NCBI GenBank assembly: GCA_020832135.1
Contig: JAFIFG010000128.1
Span: forward strand, 1 to 64,000
Origin: Clostridiaceae bacterium
GTDB taxonomy: Bacteria; Bacillota; Clostridia; Peptostreptococcales; Natronincolaceae
Reading direction: 5' to 3'
DNA length: 64,000 nucleotides
Under the pieces are notes generated by a model that was given only the letters and a program-made list of their open reading frames with translations, did not search any database and was not told the origin of the DNA. The first letter of the stretch is position 1, and the number at the start of each line of letters is the position of its first letter. This document shows, in pieces, positions 56,016 to 64,000 of the stretch. The translations under genes and the position numbers were made by a program.

Positions 56016-57545
56016 ATGATGAAACGATGTCTAATAAGTGTATCGAATAAAATGGGCATTATAGATTTTGCTAAGGGGTTAGAAGAACTAGGGGTGGAAA
56101 TTCTATCTACTGGTGGTACGGCAAAAACTTTAAGAGAAGCTGGAATCGAAGTAGTGGACGTTTCGGAGGCAACTGGATTTCCTGAATGTTTAGATGGACG
56201 GGTGAAGACATTACATCCTGTAATCCATGGAGGTATACTAGCGGTTCGAGATAAGGAAGAACATCAAAAGACATTAGAAAAACTGAATATTACACCTATT
56301 GATTTGGTAGTAATCAATCTTTACCCATTTAAAGAGACAATCCTAAGGGAAGAAGTTACTTTAGAAGAAGCCATTGAAAATATAGATATTGGTGGACCAA
56401 CTATGCTAAGGTCTGCTGCTAAAAACCACAAATTTGTAACGGTTGTAACAGATCCAAAGGATTATGTTAAGGTGCTTTCAGAAGTTAGGGAAAATGGGGA
56501 TACCAATTATGAAACGAGATACAATTTAGCCCTAAAGGTATTTCAACATACAGCGCATTATGATGCATTAATTGCTGGTTATTTAGGGAGAGATAAGGAT
56601 AACTTTGAAGATACCTTAACCATTACCTTTGAGAAGGTTCAGGACTTAAGGTATGGAGAAAATCCCCATCAAAGAGCAGCCTTCTATAAAGAAGTTACAC
56701 ATCAAGCCGGAACTCTGGTGGATGGAAAGCAACTACAGGGAAAGGAATTATCCTTTAATAATATAAATGATACCAATGGTGCTTTAGAGCTTTTAAAGGA
56801 GTTCGAGGAACCAACGGTTGTTGCTGTGAAACATACGAACCCTTGTGGAGTAGCATCTGGAAAGGATATTCATGAAGCCTATAGCAAGGCCTATAACTCT
56901 GATCCTTTATCTATTTTTGGAGGTATTGTTGCTGCTAATGAGACGGTAGATAAAGAAACAGCTGAAAAAATGGTGGAGATTTTTCTAGAGGTAATTATTG
57001 CACCTGGGTTCACTGACGAAGCATTAGCTATTTTTAGTCAAAAGAAAAATTTAAGGATAATTCAATTAGAAAATATTAAAAACAAGCAAAAAAATGCTAT
57101 AGATATAAAAAGGGTAGAGGGAGGCATTTTAATTCAAGATCATAATGATAAGTTATTAGAAGAAATAGAAGTGCCTACATCTAAAAACCCTACTGAGGAA
57201 GAACTGGAGGATTTAATCTTCGCTTTTAAAGTAGTAAAACACACAAAATCTAATGCTATTGTTCTAGCGAAAAACAAGCAAACCTTAACTATAGGACCTG
57301 GACAAACCAGCAGAATATGGGCTCTAGAAAATGCTATAAAAAATAGCCATAATGAGTTAGATGGAAGTGTGTTGGCATCTGATGCCTTCTTTCCCTTTAG
57401 TGATTGTGTAGAGGCTGCGGCAAAAGCAGGAGTGAAGGCAATTATTCAGCCTGGGGGTTCTCTAAAGGACCAAGAGTCTATTAAGATATGTGATGAAAAG
57501 CATATAGCTATGGTGATGACAGGGAAGAGACATTTTAAACACTAA
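56016..57545 (+). CDS. purH: Bifunctional AICAR transformylase/IMP cyclohydrolase PurH
   Basis: The 509-residue enzyme carries out the last two steps to IMP. The N-terminal cyclohydrolase (to about 195) has [11 protein letters not shown] and [14 protein letters not shown] (about 64-77). The transformylase domain includes LRYGENPHQ (about 211-219) and KHTNPCG (about 272-278), with the catalytic Lys-His, and ends in GKRHFKH. GGGGTG lies before the ATG. Confidence 0.98.
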   Translation: MMKRCLISVSNKMGIIDFAKGLEELGVEILSTGGTAKTLREAGIEVVDVSEATGFPECLDGRVKTLHPVIHGGILAVRDKEEHQKTLEKLNITPIDLVVINLYPFKETILREEVTLEEAIENIDIGGPTMLRSAAKNHKFVTVVTDPKDYVKVLSEVRENGDTNYETRYNLALKVFQHTAHYDALIAGYLGRDKDNFEDTLTITFEKVQDLRYGENPHQRAAFYKEVTHQAGTLVDGKQLQGKELSFNNINDTNGALELLKEFEEPTVVAVKHTNPCGVASGKDIHEAYSKAYNSDPLSIFGGIVAANETVDKETAEKMVEIFLEVIIAPGFTDEALAIFSQKKNLRIIQLENIKNKQKNAIDIKRVEGGILIQDHNDKLLEEIEVPTSKNPTEEELEDLIFAFKVVKHTKSNAIVLAKNKQTLTIGPGQTSRIWALENAIKNSHNELDGSVLASDAFFPFSDCVEAAAKAGVKAIIQPGGSLKDQESIKICDEKHIAMVMTGKRHFKH

Positions 57546-57561
57546 ATTGGGTGGTGAAGAG

Positions 57562-58815
57562 ATGAAGGTATTTATAGTGGGCGGTGGCGGTAGAGAGCAT
57601 GCGATCGCGTGGAAGATAAAGCGAAGTCCGTTGGTGAAGGAAATATATTGTGCACCGGGCAATCCGGGAATAGGGGAAATCGCAGAATGTGTAGATATAG
57701 CAGTGGAGGATGTAGAAAAACTTGTTGATTTTTCCCGGGAAATGTCAATTGACTTGACGATTGTCGGACCAGAGATACCTTTGGTGGCAGGTATTGTTGA
57801 CAGGTTTCAAGAAGAAGGATTAAATATCATAGGACCCTCTAAAGAAGCTGCACAGTTAGAGGGAAGTAAAGCCTTCTCTAAAGAATTCATGGATAAATAC
57901 AATATTCCTACTGCTCTATATGATGAAGCAACCTCTTATGAAGAGGCTAAGGATGCATTAGGCAAGCATAATTTCCCTGTAGTCATTAAAGCTGATGGGT
58001 TAGCGGCGGGAAAAGGAGTTTTTATATGTGAAGATCAGCAAGAGGCAGAGAAGGCACTGGGGGAAATACTAATAGAGGAGATTTTTGGAGTGTCTGGCCA
58101 TAAGGTGATAATTGAAGAATTTTTAGAGGGGACGGAAACCTCTGTACTCTGCTTTGTAGATGGACAGTCTATTATACCTATGGTAAGTAGCCAAGATCAT
58201 AAAAGAATCTATGATGGAGATGAAGGACCTAACACTGGGGGAATGGGAACCTACTCACCTAATTATATATATACAGAAGAGATGGCTGAAGAAGTGGATA
58301 AGAGTATTTTGCAGCCAACCTTGAGGGGTATACAGCAGGAAAATATGGACTATAAGGGAATATTGTTTGTAGGACTTATGATTACTCAAGAAGGACCTAA
58401 AGTATTAGAATACAACGTTAGATTTGGAGATCCTGAAACTCAAGTGGTGCTTCCTAGATTAGAGACTGACTTAGTGGCTATATTTCTAGCAATGTTAAAG
58501 GAAGACCTCACCAATACAGAAATAAAGTGGAATGAAAAGACAGCCATATGTGTGGTACTAGCATCAGAAGGCTATCCTGGTAATTATCCAAAAGGAAGAG
58601 AAATAACAGGATTATCTGACGTAGATAAGGATACAATTGTTTTTCATGCTGGGACTACTTTGGAAGGTGAGGGTCTAGTGACAGCCGGAGGCAGAGTGCT
58701 AGGGGTAACGGTTCTTGCTGAAGATATAGATACAGCAAGAAGACTAGTCTATGAAAATGTGGAGAAGATAAGGTTTAAAGGAAAAACATATCGTACAGAT
58801 ATAGCAGCAGGATAA
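57562..58815 (+). CDS. purD: Phosphoribosylamine-glycine ligase PurD
   Basis: The 417-residue ATP-grasp ligase joins phosphoribosylamine and glycine. It contains MKVFIVGGGGREHAIAWKI, VIKADGLAAGKGVF (about 140-153), GPNTGGMGTYSP (about 222-233) and YNVRFGDPETQ (about 286-296). The start at 57562 has GGGTGGTG upstream; an in-frame TTG five codons earlier does not. It is the last gene of the operon, which lacks purB; purB and purA must lie elsewhere. Confidence 0.97.
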   Translation: MKVFIVGGGGREHAIAWKIKRSPLVKEIYCAPGNPGIGEIAECVDIAVEDVEKLVDFSREMSIDLTIVGPEIPLVAGIVDRFQEEGLNIIGPSKEAAQLEGSKAFSKEFMDKYNIPTALYDEATSYEEAKDALGKHNFPVVIKADGLAAGKGVFICEDQQEAEKALGEILIEEIFGVSGHKVIIEEFLEGTETSVLCFVDGQSIIPMVSSQDHKRIYDGDEGPNTGGMGTYSPNYIYTEEMAEEVDKSILQPTLRGIQQENMDYKGILFVGLMITQEGPKVLEYNVRFGDPETQVVLPRLETDLVAIFLAMLKEDLTNTEIKWNEKTAICVVLASEGYPGNYPKGREITGLSDVDKDTIVFHAGTTLEGEGLVTAGGRVLGVTVLAEDIDTARRLVYENVEKIRFKGKTYRTDIAAG

Positions 58816-58840
58816 AAGCTCCTGCTGCTATATCTGTTTT
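58801..58840 (+). terminator. Terminator of the pur operon, overlapping purD
   Basis: A perfect 12-bp stem (58801-58812 with 58820-58831) encloses the purD stop codon and is followed by TATCTGTTTT. Confidence 0.85.
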
Positions 58841-58931
58841 AAAATACAATGTACTTCTGCAAATATAGGATGAAATATTGGGTAATGGTGTGGTGCCAGT
58901 GAATGTGATAAAATAGTGGTAGGTGATGAAA

Positions 58932-60959
58932 ATGACAAGTAAACTAAAGAAAAAAACATTGATATGTTTAGTAGTTTTGATGCTGTTATTGATGCATAGT
59001 TCATTGCATAGAAAGGTTTCAAGCCAAACAAAGGAAACTACTTCTAGTGATCCTATAGAACATATTAAAGTAGCTGTTGATCCAAACATGCCCCCATTAC
59101 AATATGTAGAGGGGGAAGACTATCTAGGGTTTCATATAGATATTTTAGAGAGTGTAGGGGATATTTATAACATTGATATCTCTTATGTCCCTATGCCGGT
59201 AGAAAAGGTAGTGGAAGCTATAGAGCAGAAAGAGGTAGACGCAGCAATAGGCATCAATTTTCTATCTGAACTATCTGAAAATTTGATATTTACAGACAGT
59301 ATTTCCACCTCTTCGGTAGGCTTGATTGTAGAGAATAAACACATAAACAGTCAGGAGGATGTTTTAGAATTAACGGATATGGTGATTACCTTAAAGAGGG
59401 ATTCAGTAGAATATCAATACTTGCAAAATGTTAGAAGAGTAAAATATAATACCACCAGTAATATAGCTGATGCATTTCAACTATTAGAACAAGAACGAGG
59501 CAATGCCTTAATGGGGGACAGACTTGTTGCTCAGCAATTAATGGAACAGTATAATTTAGATAATAAATATACATTTATAAATAGTTATATTATCCCTATA
59601 GAGTATGCTATTGTTGTGGGGAAGGACAACTATAACTTATTGACTAAGTTTAATGATGGTATACAACAGATCAAGGAAAGTGGCGTTTATGGAGAAATAT
59701 ATGCTCATTGGTTTTTAGATAAGGAATTAGTTGCAGAGAAGCGATTGCGACAATTGCTGAAGGTTTTTATTGTATTTATAATGATGGCAGCTATCTTATC
59801 TATAGTGGGAATTAGGTGGAATAAACAGCTTAAAAGGCAAGTGGATAAAAAAACACAGGAATTGCAGACCATGAATGAAAACTTAGCATATCAAATTACT
59901 GAGACGAAAAATAAAAATGAAATGATCAATCAGCTATTAGAAAGTAGCCCAAGGGGGTTAATTATAATAGAAAAAAATGGAATCATTGCCTCCTGCAACC
60001 CCACTGTAGTGGAATTAATAGGTTTGGAGAATAACTCAACAGGAAGATACTATAATGAGGTGCCTTTTATCCGACAATTATTGCAAGAAAAAATTGGAGA
60101 TGTCATAGAAAAAGAAGTGCAATTTTCTGGTGAAGAAGTCAATTGGCAAAGAGAGGATGGAAAGAAGTATGATATTAGATATATGGTATACCCCTTAAGA
60201 AGCTATGATAGAAAAGTTAAAGGCATCATAGTCTCCTTTGAAGATATCACCCAAGAAAAGAAATTGAGGGAAGAATGGTTTGAAAGGGAAAAAAGTAGAG
60301 CATTAAATGAAATCGTGGCGGGAATTTCTCACGAAATAAGAAATCCTCTAACTTCTATAAAAACTTTTGTAGAATTACTTCCTAAAAAATTTGATAATCC
60401 TCAATTTCGAAGAGACATTACAACCTACGTTCCTAAAGAGGTGGAACGAGTCAATCAGTTAATTGAAAGTCTTATTAATTATGCAAAACCAAGAAAGCCT
60501 AATAAAGAAATAGTAGATATAAAGGATTTGGTTGAATATAACATAAGATTATTTACACCCATCATAGAGCAAAAGGGATTAAAAGTAACTATAGATATGG
60601 AGAAGAACTTAAAAGTTAATGTAGATAAGGCACAAATGAAGCAGGTTATGATGAATTTTTTCTTAAATGGTATTGAAGCGATGGAAGAAATACAACAAGA
60701 TAGGCAATTGACCTTAAGCATCCGTGGATGGAGGCATCAGGAACATATCTATATATCTATTAAGGATGAGGGAGTAGGTATGACACAAAAAGAAATTATT
60801 CATGCATTAAATCCTTTTTATACCACAAAAGCTACGGGTACTGGATTAGGAATACCACTATCAAAACAATATATTGAAGATAATGATGGACAGCTAACAA
60901 TAGAAAGTGAGAAAAATGTCGGGACAAAATTAATTTTAAGATTCGAAGGGAGAGATTGA
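58932..60959 (+). CDS. Sensor histidine kinase with extracellular solute-binding domain
   Basis: A 675-residue sensor. In order: an N-terminal signal/anchor (about 8-24), a periplasmic-binding-protein-type (SBP_bac_3) domain (about 40-270), a membrane segment (about 277-298), a coiled coil, a PAS domain (about 330-445), a HisKA region with His near 467 (ISHEIRNPLTS) and an ATPase domain (NFFLNGIEAM, DEGVGM, TGLGIPLS). The start at 58932 has TAGGTG six bases upstream. The response regulator starts three bases after its stop codon. It should sense a small amino-acid-like or organic-acid ligand and control the TAXI transporter downstream. Confidence 0.93.
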   Translation: MTSKLKKKTLICLVVLMLLLMHSSLHRKVSSQTKETTSSDPIEHIKVAVDPNMPPLQYVEGEDYLGFHIDILESVGDIYNIDISYVPMPVEKVVEAIEQKEVDAAIGINFLSELSENLIFTDSISTSSVGLIVENKHINSQEDVLELTDMVITLKRDSVEYQYLQNVRRVKYNTTSNIADAFQLLEQERGNALMGDRLVAQQLMEQYNLDNKYTFINSYIIPIEYAIVVGKDNYNLLTKFNDGIQQIKESGVYGEIYAHWFLDKELVAEKRLRQLLKVFIVFIMMAAILSIVGIRWNKQLKRQVDKKTQELQTMNENLAYQITETKNKNEMINQLLESSPRGLIIIEKNGIIASCNPTVVELIGLENNSTGRYYNEVPFIRQLLQEKIGDVIEKEVQFSGEEVNWQREDGKKYDIRYMVYPLRSYDRKVKGIIVSFEDITQEKKLREEWFEREKSRALNEIVAGISHEIRNPLTSIKTFVELLPKKFDNPQFRRDITTYVPKEVERVNQLIESLINYAKPRKPNKEIVDIKDLVEYNIRLFTPIIEQKGLKVTIDMEKNLKVNVDKAQMKQVMMNFFLNGIEAMEEIQQDRQLTLSIRGWRHQEHIYISIKDEGVGMTQKEIIHALNPFYTTKATGTGLGIPLSKQYIEDNDGQLTIESEKNVGTKLILRFEGRD

Positions 60960-60962
60960 TAA

Positions 60963-62318
60963 ATGCAAAAGATTTTAATTATAGATGATGAAGCGGCTAT
61001 CTGCTCTTCCTTGAGCTTTGCATTGGAAGATATGTATATAGTAAAGACCACGACAAAACCTTCGGAGGGCCTTAATTGGGTTAAGGAAGAAACTTTTGAT
61101 TTATGTCTTTTAGACTTAAAAATAGGGGCAATCAATGGAATGGAAGTATTGACAAGGCTAAAGGAAATACAGCAGGATATAATCATCATCATGATGACAG
61201 CCTATGGAACCATATCCTCATCAGTGGAGGCGGTTAAAAAGGGAGCATATTCTTATCTAACTAAACCTATTCATATAGATGGTTTGTATTCTATTGTAGA
61301 GCAAGCATTAAATTACCAAAAATTAAACCGTCAGGTGGAATGTTTAAGTCAGGAATTACATGATAAATATATTTATAATGGCATTATAGGAAAGAGTCCT
61401 GTCATGAAAAATGTGTTTGAGTTAATAGAAAAATTGAAGGATGTAGATACAAATGTTGTTATAACCGGTGAAAGCGGAACTGGTAAGGAAATGGTGGCAA
61501 GGGCAATACATTATGCAGGAAAAAGAAAAAAAGAGGCTTTTGTTGCGGTGAACTGCAGTGCTATTCCAGAACATCTATTAGAAAGTGAATTGTTCGGCTA
61601 TAAAAAGGGAGCTTTTACAGGAGCTAATAGTGATAAAATAGGTAAATTTCAATACGCTAATCATGGAACTATCTTTTTGGATGAAATAGGTGATATGCCT
61701 ATGGCTCTACAGGCAAAACTCCTTAGGGTATTACAATTAAAACAGATTACACCCTTAGGAGCTAATGAATCCATTGAACTAGATATTCGTGTTCTTGCAG
61801 CCACCAACAAAGATCTGAAAAAGGCTGTAGAAGAAGGAGAGTTTAGACAAGATCTTTATTTTAGACTAAATGTTGTAGAGATTGATTTACCGCCTTTAAG
61901 GGAAAAAAGACAGGATTTGATTCTTTTGTTCCAACATTTTATACAGGTTTATAATAAAGAGCTTAATAAGAATATAGTAGGAATTTCTCAAGAGGCTCAG
62001 GATTATCTTATGGAATATGAGTACCCTGGCAACATAAGGGAATTTGCTAATATTATAGAATATTCCATGTTAATGGCGGAGGGATCTTATATACAAGTGA
62101 AAGATTTACCGATGGAGGTAAAGAAAAAAACTCTTTCAACCTTCACCTATAATCAAAATCCTATAGAAGCATTTGTAGGACTTTCTTTGGATGATATGGA
62201 AAAGTTATTAATAGAGGCTACCTTAAATAGAAATAAGGGACATAGAAAGAAAACAGCTGAAGTGTTAGGTATAAGTGAGCGTGGACTGAGAAATAAACTT
62301 AGAAAATATAATTTATAA
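60963..62318 (+). CDS. Sigma-54-dependent response regulator, NtrC/DctD type
   Basis: The 451-residue regulator has an N-terminal receiver domain with phosphoacceptor Asp51 (LLDLK), a central AAA+ domain with Walker A GESGTGKE (about 168-175), the sigma-54-contact loop ELFGYKKGAFTGA and Walker B GTIFLDEIGDMP, and a C-terminal Fis-type helix-turn-helix (KKTAEVLGISERGLRNKLRKYNL). It should activate sigma-54 promoters on phosphorylation by the kinase encoded just upstream. A canonical -24/-12 promoter lies 276 bases after its stop codon. Confidence 0.96.
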   Translation: MQKILIIDDEAAICSSLSFALEDMYIVKTTTKPSEGLNWVKEETFDLCLLDLKIGAINGMEVLTRLKEIQQDIIIIMMTAYGTISSSVEAVKKGAYSYLTKPIHIDGLYSIVEQALNYQKLNRQVECLSQELHDKYIYNGIIGKSPVMKNVFELIEKLKDVDTNVVITGESGTGKEMVARAIHYAGKRKKEAFVAVNCSAIPEHLLESELFGYKKGAFTGANSDKIGKFQYANHGTIFLDEIGDMPMALQAKLLRVLQLKQITPLGANESIELDIRVLAATNKDLKKAVEEGEFRQDLYFRLNVVEIDLPPLREKRQDLILLFQHFIQVYNKELNKNIVGISQEAQDYLMEYEYPGNIREFANIIEYSMLMAEGSYIQVKDLPMEVKKKTLSTFTYNQNPIEAFVGLSLDDMEKLLIEATLNRNKGHRKKTAEVLGISERGLRNKLRKYNL

Positions 62319-62334
62319 AGATGAGGTTAAGTAA

Positions 62335-62385
62335 AATGAAAGGGAATTTTTTTCCGCAAGGGAAAAAAATTCCCTTTCATTTTAT
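62335..62385 (+). terminator. Terminator of the two-component operon
   Basis: AAATGAAAGGGAATTTTTTTCC is mirrored by GGAAAAAAATTCCCTTTCATTTT around a short GCAAG loop. The stem exceeds 20 bp and is the strongest hairpin in this part of the window. Confidence 0.88.
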
Positions 62386-62419
62386 CTTTTTAAATGTTGT
62401 TCTTCAACTACAGGAATAC

Positions 62420-62433
62420 ATGGTTGTAACCAT
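62420..62433. promoter_or_regulatory. Palindrome ATGGTT-GT-AACCAT, possible activator site
   Basis: A perfect 6-2-6 inverted repeat centred 168 bases upstream of the sigma-54 -24 element, a usual distance for an enhancer bound by an NtrC-type regulator. Confidence 0.5.
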
Positions 62434-62507
62434 TTAAAAAACTAATCAAACTCAACAAGTTCAAAATAATAAAAGTAAAACAATTGCAATCTAATATATA
62501 GAAATTT

Positions 62508-62525
62508 CAAAAATGAACATTTTTG
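62508..62525. promoter_or_regulatory. Palindrome CAAAAATG-AA-CATTTTTG, possible activator site
   Basis: A perfect 8-2-8 inverted repeat centred about 78 bases upstream of the -24 element. It is unlike the 62420 palindrome, so at most one may be the regulator's own site. Confidence 0.45.
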
Positions 62526-62593
62526 CCGCATTTATATATTCAATGAACAATAGAGAAATTTAAAGTTTTAGACTATACCTAGCTTGTGGAAGT

Positions 62594-62609
62594 TGGCACA
62601 AGACTTGCT
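62594..62609 (+). promoter_or_regulatory. Sigma-54 (-24/-12) promoter of the TAXI transporter operon
   Basis: TGGCAC (62594-62599), five bases, TTGCT (62605-62609), with the invariant GG and GC exactly ten bases apart. This matches the sigma-54 consensus. It lies 58 bases before the TAXI start codon and downstream of a sigma-54 activator gene. Confidence 0.93.
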
Positions 62610-62667
62610 CTATATCTAAGTCATATTAATAAAAAATCAAATAAAATCAAGAAAGGGAGTATGTAAA

Positions 62668-63663
62668 ATGAAAAAAATATTGTTTCTTTTATTGGCAATA
62701 GCACTTATAGCCACGGGGTGTGGAGGTGGAGGAGGAGCTGCTGAAACCAGTGAAGACCAAGGTGGAGAAGCCACGGTAGATAGAAGTATGTTCATAACAG
62801 TAGCAACTGGACCAACCAGTGGTATTTATTATCCAATCGGTGGAGGATTTTCTAATATTATAGAGCATGACTTAGGCTATAGATCCTCTGTACAGTCTAC
62901 TGGAGCCTCTGTAGAGAATATCAACTTATTACTAAACAATCGTGCTGAACTAGCTATCACTATGGCGGATGCAGTATCTCAGGCCTATGAAGGCTTTGGT
63001 GCTTTTGAAGGGGAGGCTAAAAAAGAGTTAAGAGGCTTGATGAGTCTGTACCCAAATTATGTTCAACTGGTAACAACAGCTGATTCTGGAATTGAAACCT
63101 TCTATGACTTAAAAGGTAAAAGAGTAGGGGTTGGTGCTCCTAATTCAGGTGTTGAGTTAAATGCAAGACTTATGTTTGAAGCTCACGATATGACTTATGA
63201 TGATATAAGAGAAGATTATTTAAATTATGGTGAAGCTATAGATCAAATCAGAAACGGTATGGTGGATGCAGCTTTTGTAACAAGTGGAATTCCAAATGCA
63301 ACGATTATGGATCTTGGTACTACTCATGATATAAGAATTATACCGATAGAAGGAGAAGGCATGGCATATCTTCAAGAACATTATCCTTTCTTCTCACCAA
63401 GTATTATTCCTGCAGGGACTTATAATAATGAAGAAAACATAAATACAGCAACTATTATGAACTTGATGCTAGTGAATGAGAGTGTGCCTGAGGAAGTAGT
63501 GTATGATATTTTAACTGGAGTATTTGAAAATATAGAAACAATCCATAGTGCTCATAATGCTGCAAGACAACATATAAATCTTGACACAGTAATGGAGGGT
63601 ATGGTTGTACCGCTACATCCAGGTGCGGAAAGATACTTCAAAGAAGCTGGTGTAATTGAATAA
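62668..63663 (+). CDS. TAXI-family TRAP transporter solute-binding lipoprotein
   Basis: The 331-residue protein has a lipoprotein signal with lipid-attachment Cys18 (ALIATGC), followed by a Gly-rich linker and a TAXI domain (VATGPTSGIYYPIGGGFSNII, about 49-69). These bind carboxylic or amino-acid substrates such as glutamate and deliver them to the DctM-type TRAP membrane subunits. Ribosome site AAAGGGAG. A sigma-54 promoter upstream and the neighbouring two-component system suggest induction by substrate. The membrane components should follow beyond the window. Confidence 0.95.
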   Translation: MKKILFLLLAIALIATGCGGGGGAAETSEDQGGEATVDRSMFITVATGPTSGIYYPIGGGFSNIIEHDLGYRSSVQSTGASVENINLLLNNRAELAITMADAVSQAYEGFGAFEGEAKKELRGLMSLYPNYVQLVTTADSGIETFYDLKGKRVGVGAPNSGVELNARLMFEAHDMTYDDIREDYLNYGEAIDQIRNGMVDAAFVTSGIPNATIMDLGTTHDIRIIPIEGEGMAYLQEHYPFFSPSIIPAGTYNNEENINTATIMNLMLVNESVPEEVVYDILTGVFENIETIHSAHNAARQHINLDTVMEGMVVPLHPGAERYFKEAGVIE

Positions 63664-64000
63664 TCAATTATTAAGAAAGCAACAGAGGAAGCATATTAGA
63701 ACTTCCTCTGTTGTATATGAAGAAACTTTTATAAGGATAGCTATTACAGCTATTGCACTTATGATTTTACTGGTATATTATCAATATTTCCATACAGCTA
63801 CAGAACTAAGATATATGTTGACGATTATAGAGGAAAAAACAACAGAAGATTTTGTTGCAATAGAAGTGAATGTAGGGGATATAGTAGAATTTCATTGGAT
63901 ACATTCAGTGGAGCACATTCCCTGGATAGAAACCTTTATGATCGATGATGAAGGAAAATTTATGTTGATAGAAACTAAATTTAAGGGTTTTGGTGCAGGC
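63656..64000 (+). CDS. DUF1850-family protein of a TRAP operon (partial)
   Basis: The frame is open from a TTG at 63656, which overlaps the TAXI stop codon, to the right edge. An N-terminal membrane segment (FIRIAITAIALMILLVYYQYF) is followed by the typical domain start (IEVNVGDIVEFHWIHSVEHIPWIETF). DUF1850 proteins sit beside TAXI-TRAP genes and probably help in transport. The start is uncertain: the first ATG in frame (63761) lies inside the membrane segment. The right end is truncated by the window. Confidence 0.8.
   Translation, partial: MNNQLLRKQQRKHIRTSSVVYEETFIRIAITAIALMILLVYYQYFHTATELRYMLTIIEEKTTEDFVAIEVNVGDIVEFHWIHSVEHIPWIETFMIDDEGKFMLIETKFKGFGAG
63681..63712 (+). other. Intercistronic hairpin within the TAXI-DUF1850 junction
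   Basis: AACAGAGGAAG (63681-63691) pairs perfectly with CTTCCTCTGTT (63702-63712) around a 10-base loop, just after the TAXI stop codon. No T-run follows. Such hairpins commonly protect the solute-binding-protein mRNA so that it is made in excess over the membrane parts. It lies inside the 5' end of the DUF1850 frame if TTG at 63656 is used. Confidence 0.65.

Overview
The window reads as chromosomal DNA from a low-GC, endospore-forming, anaerobic Firmicute of the Clostridia (an Alkaliphilus/Natronincola-like member of the Clostridiaceae would fit). Supporting features are AT-rich intergenic DNA, strong GGAGG ribosome binding sites, CotF-type coat proteins, a YpeB-like germination protein, a Rex repressor, a butyryl-CoA-dehydrogenase/EtfBA-type module, an 8-Cys clostridial ferredoxin, an RFN element and guanine/PRPP riboswitches. 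Genus assignment is inference only. No tRNA, rRNA, CRISPR array, prophage or insertion sequence was recognised.

Layout. 1-9.3 kb: tail of an unknown gene, a ClC channel, Tex, an MFS permease, an orphan membrane protein, FMN-riboswitch-controlled ribU, a zinc-ribbon protein and a chemoreceptor. 9.6-18.4 kb: an acidic secreted protein, then the tRNA t6A genes tsaE-tsaB-rimI, split from tsaD by a MacAB-type export operon with two paralogous permeases. 18.5-23.5 kb: a 53-residue protein, an unusual DnaA-box cluster, a PepV-type dipeptidase, an ABC-F ATPase and rex. This order resembles ydiBCDE-ydiF-rex of Bacillus. 23.6-30.2 kb: an acyl-CoA dehydrogenase with EtfB/EtfA, a MarR regulator, a ferredoxin, a P-loop/Asp23 fusion protein and glutamate dehydrogenase. 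Both the acyl-CoA dehydrogenase and gdh have paired Rex-box-like operators. 30.3-37 kb: a pseudouridine catabolic operon (MFS, kinase, PsuG), YpeB, a GNAT protein, an Ogg-type glycosylase and a DUF554 protein. 37-42 kb: CIRCE-controlled groESL, then a promoter-to-terminator unit without an ORF that looks like a new structured ncRNA, two spore-coat genes, an aldo/keto reductase and a zinc-ribbon protein.

42-58.8 kb is a purine block. It holds guaB-guaA behind a guanine riboswitch, a PbuG-type permease behind a tandem guanine + PRPP riboswitch, and purKECSQLFMNHD behind a heavily folded leader of unrecognised family. The riboswitches let guanine shut down GMP synthesis and purine uptake, while PRPP is expected to counteract the stop at the permease.

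58.9-64 kb is a signalling and uptake module. A histidine kinase with an extracellular solute-binding sensor and its NtrC-type response regulator sit directly upstream of a canonical -24/-12 sigma-54 promoter. That promoter drives a TAXI solute-binding lipoprotein and a DUF1850 protein, presumably the start of a TRAP transporter operon that runs off the window.

The strongest candidates for something undescribed are the ncRNA at 39421-39783, the folded pur leader at 47135-47277, and the helically phased DnaA-box cluster at 18848-18976.
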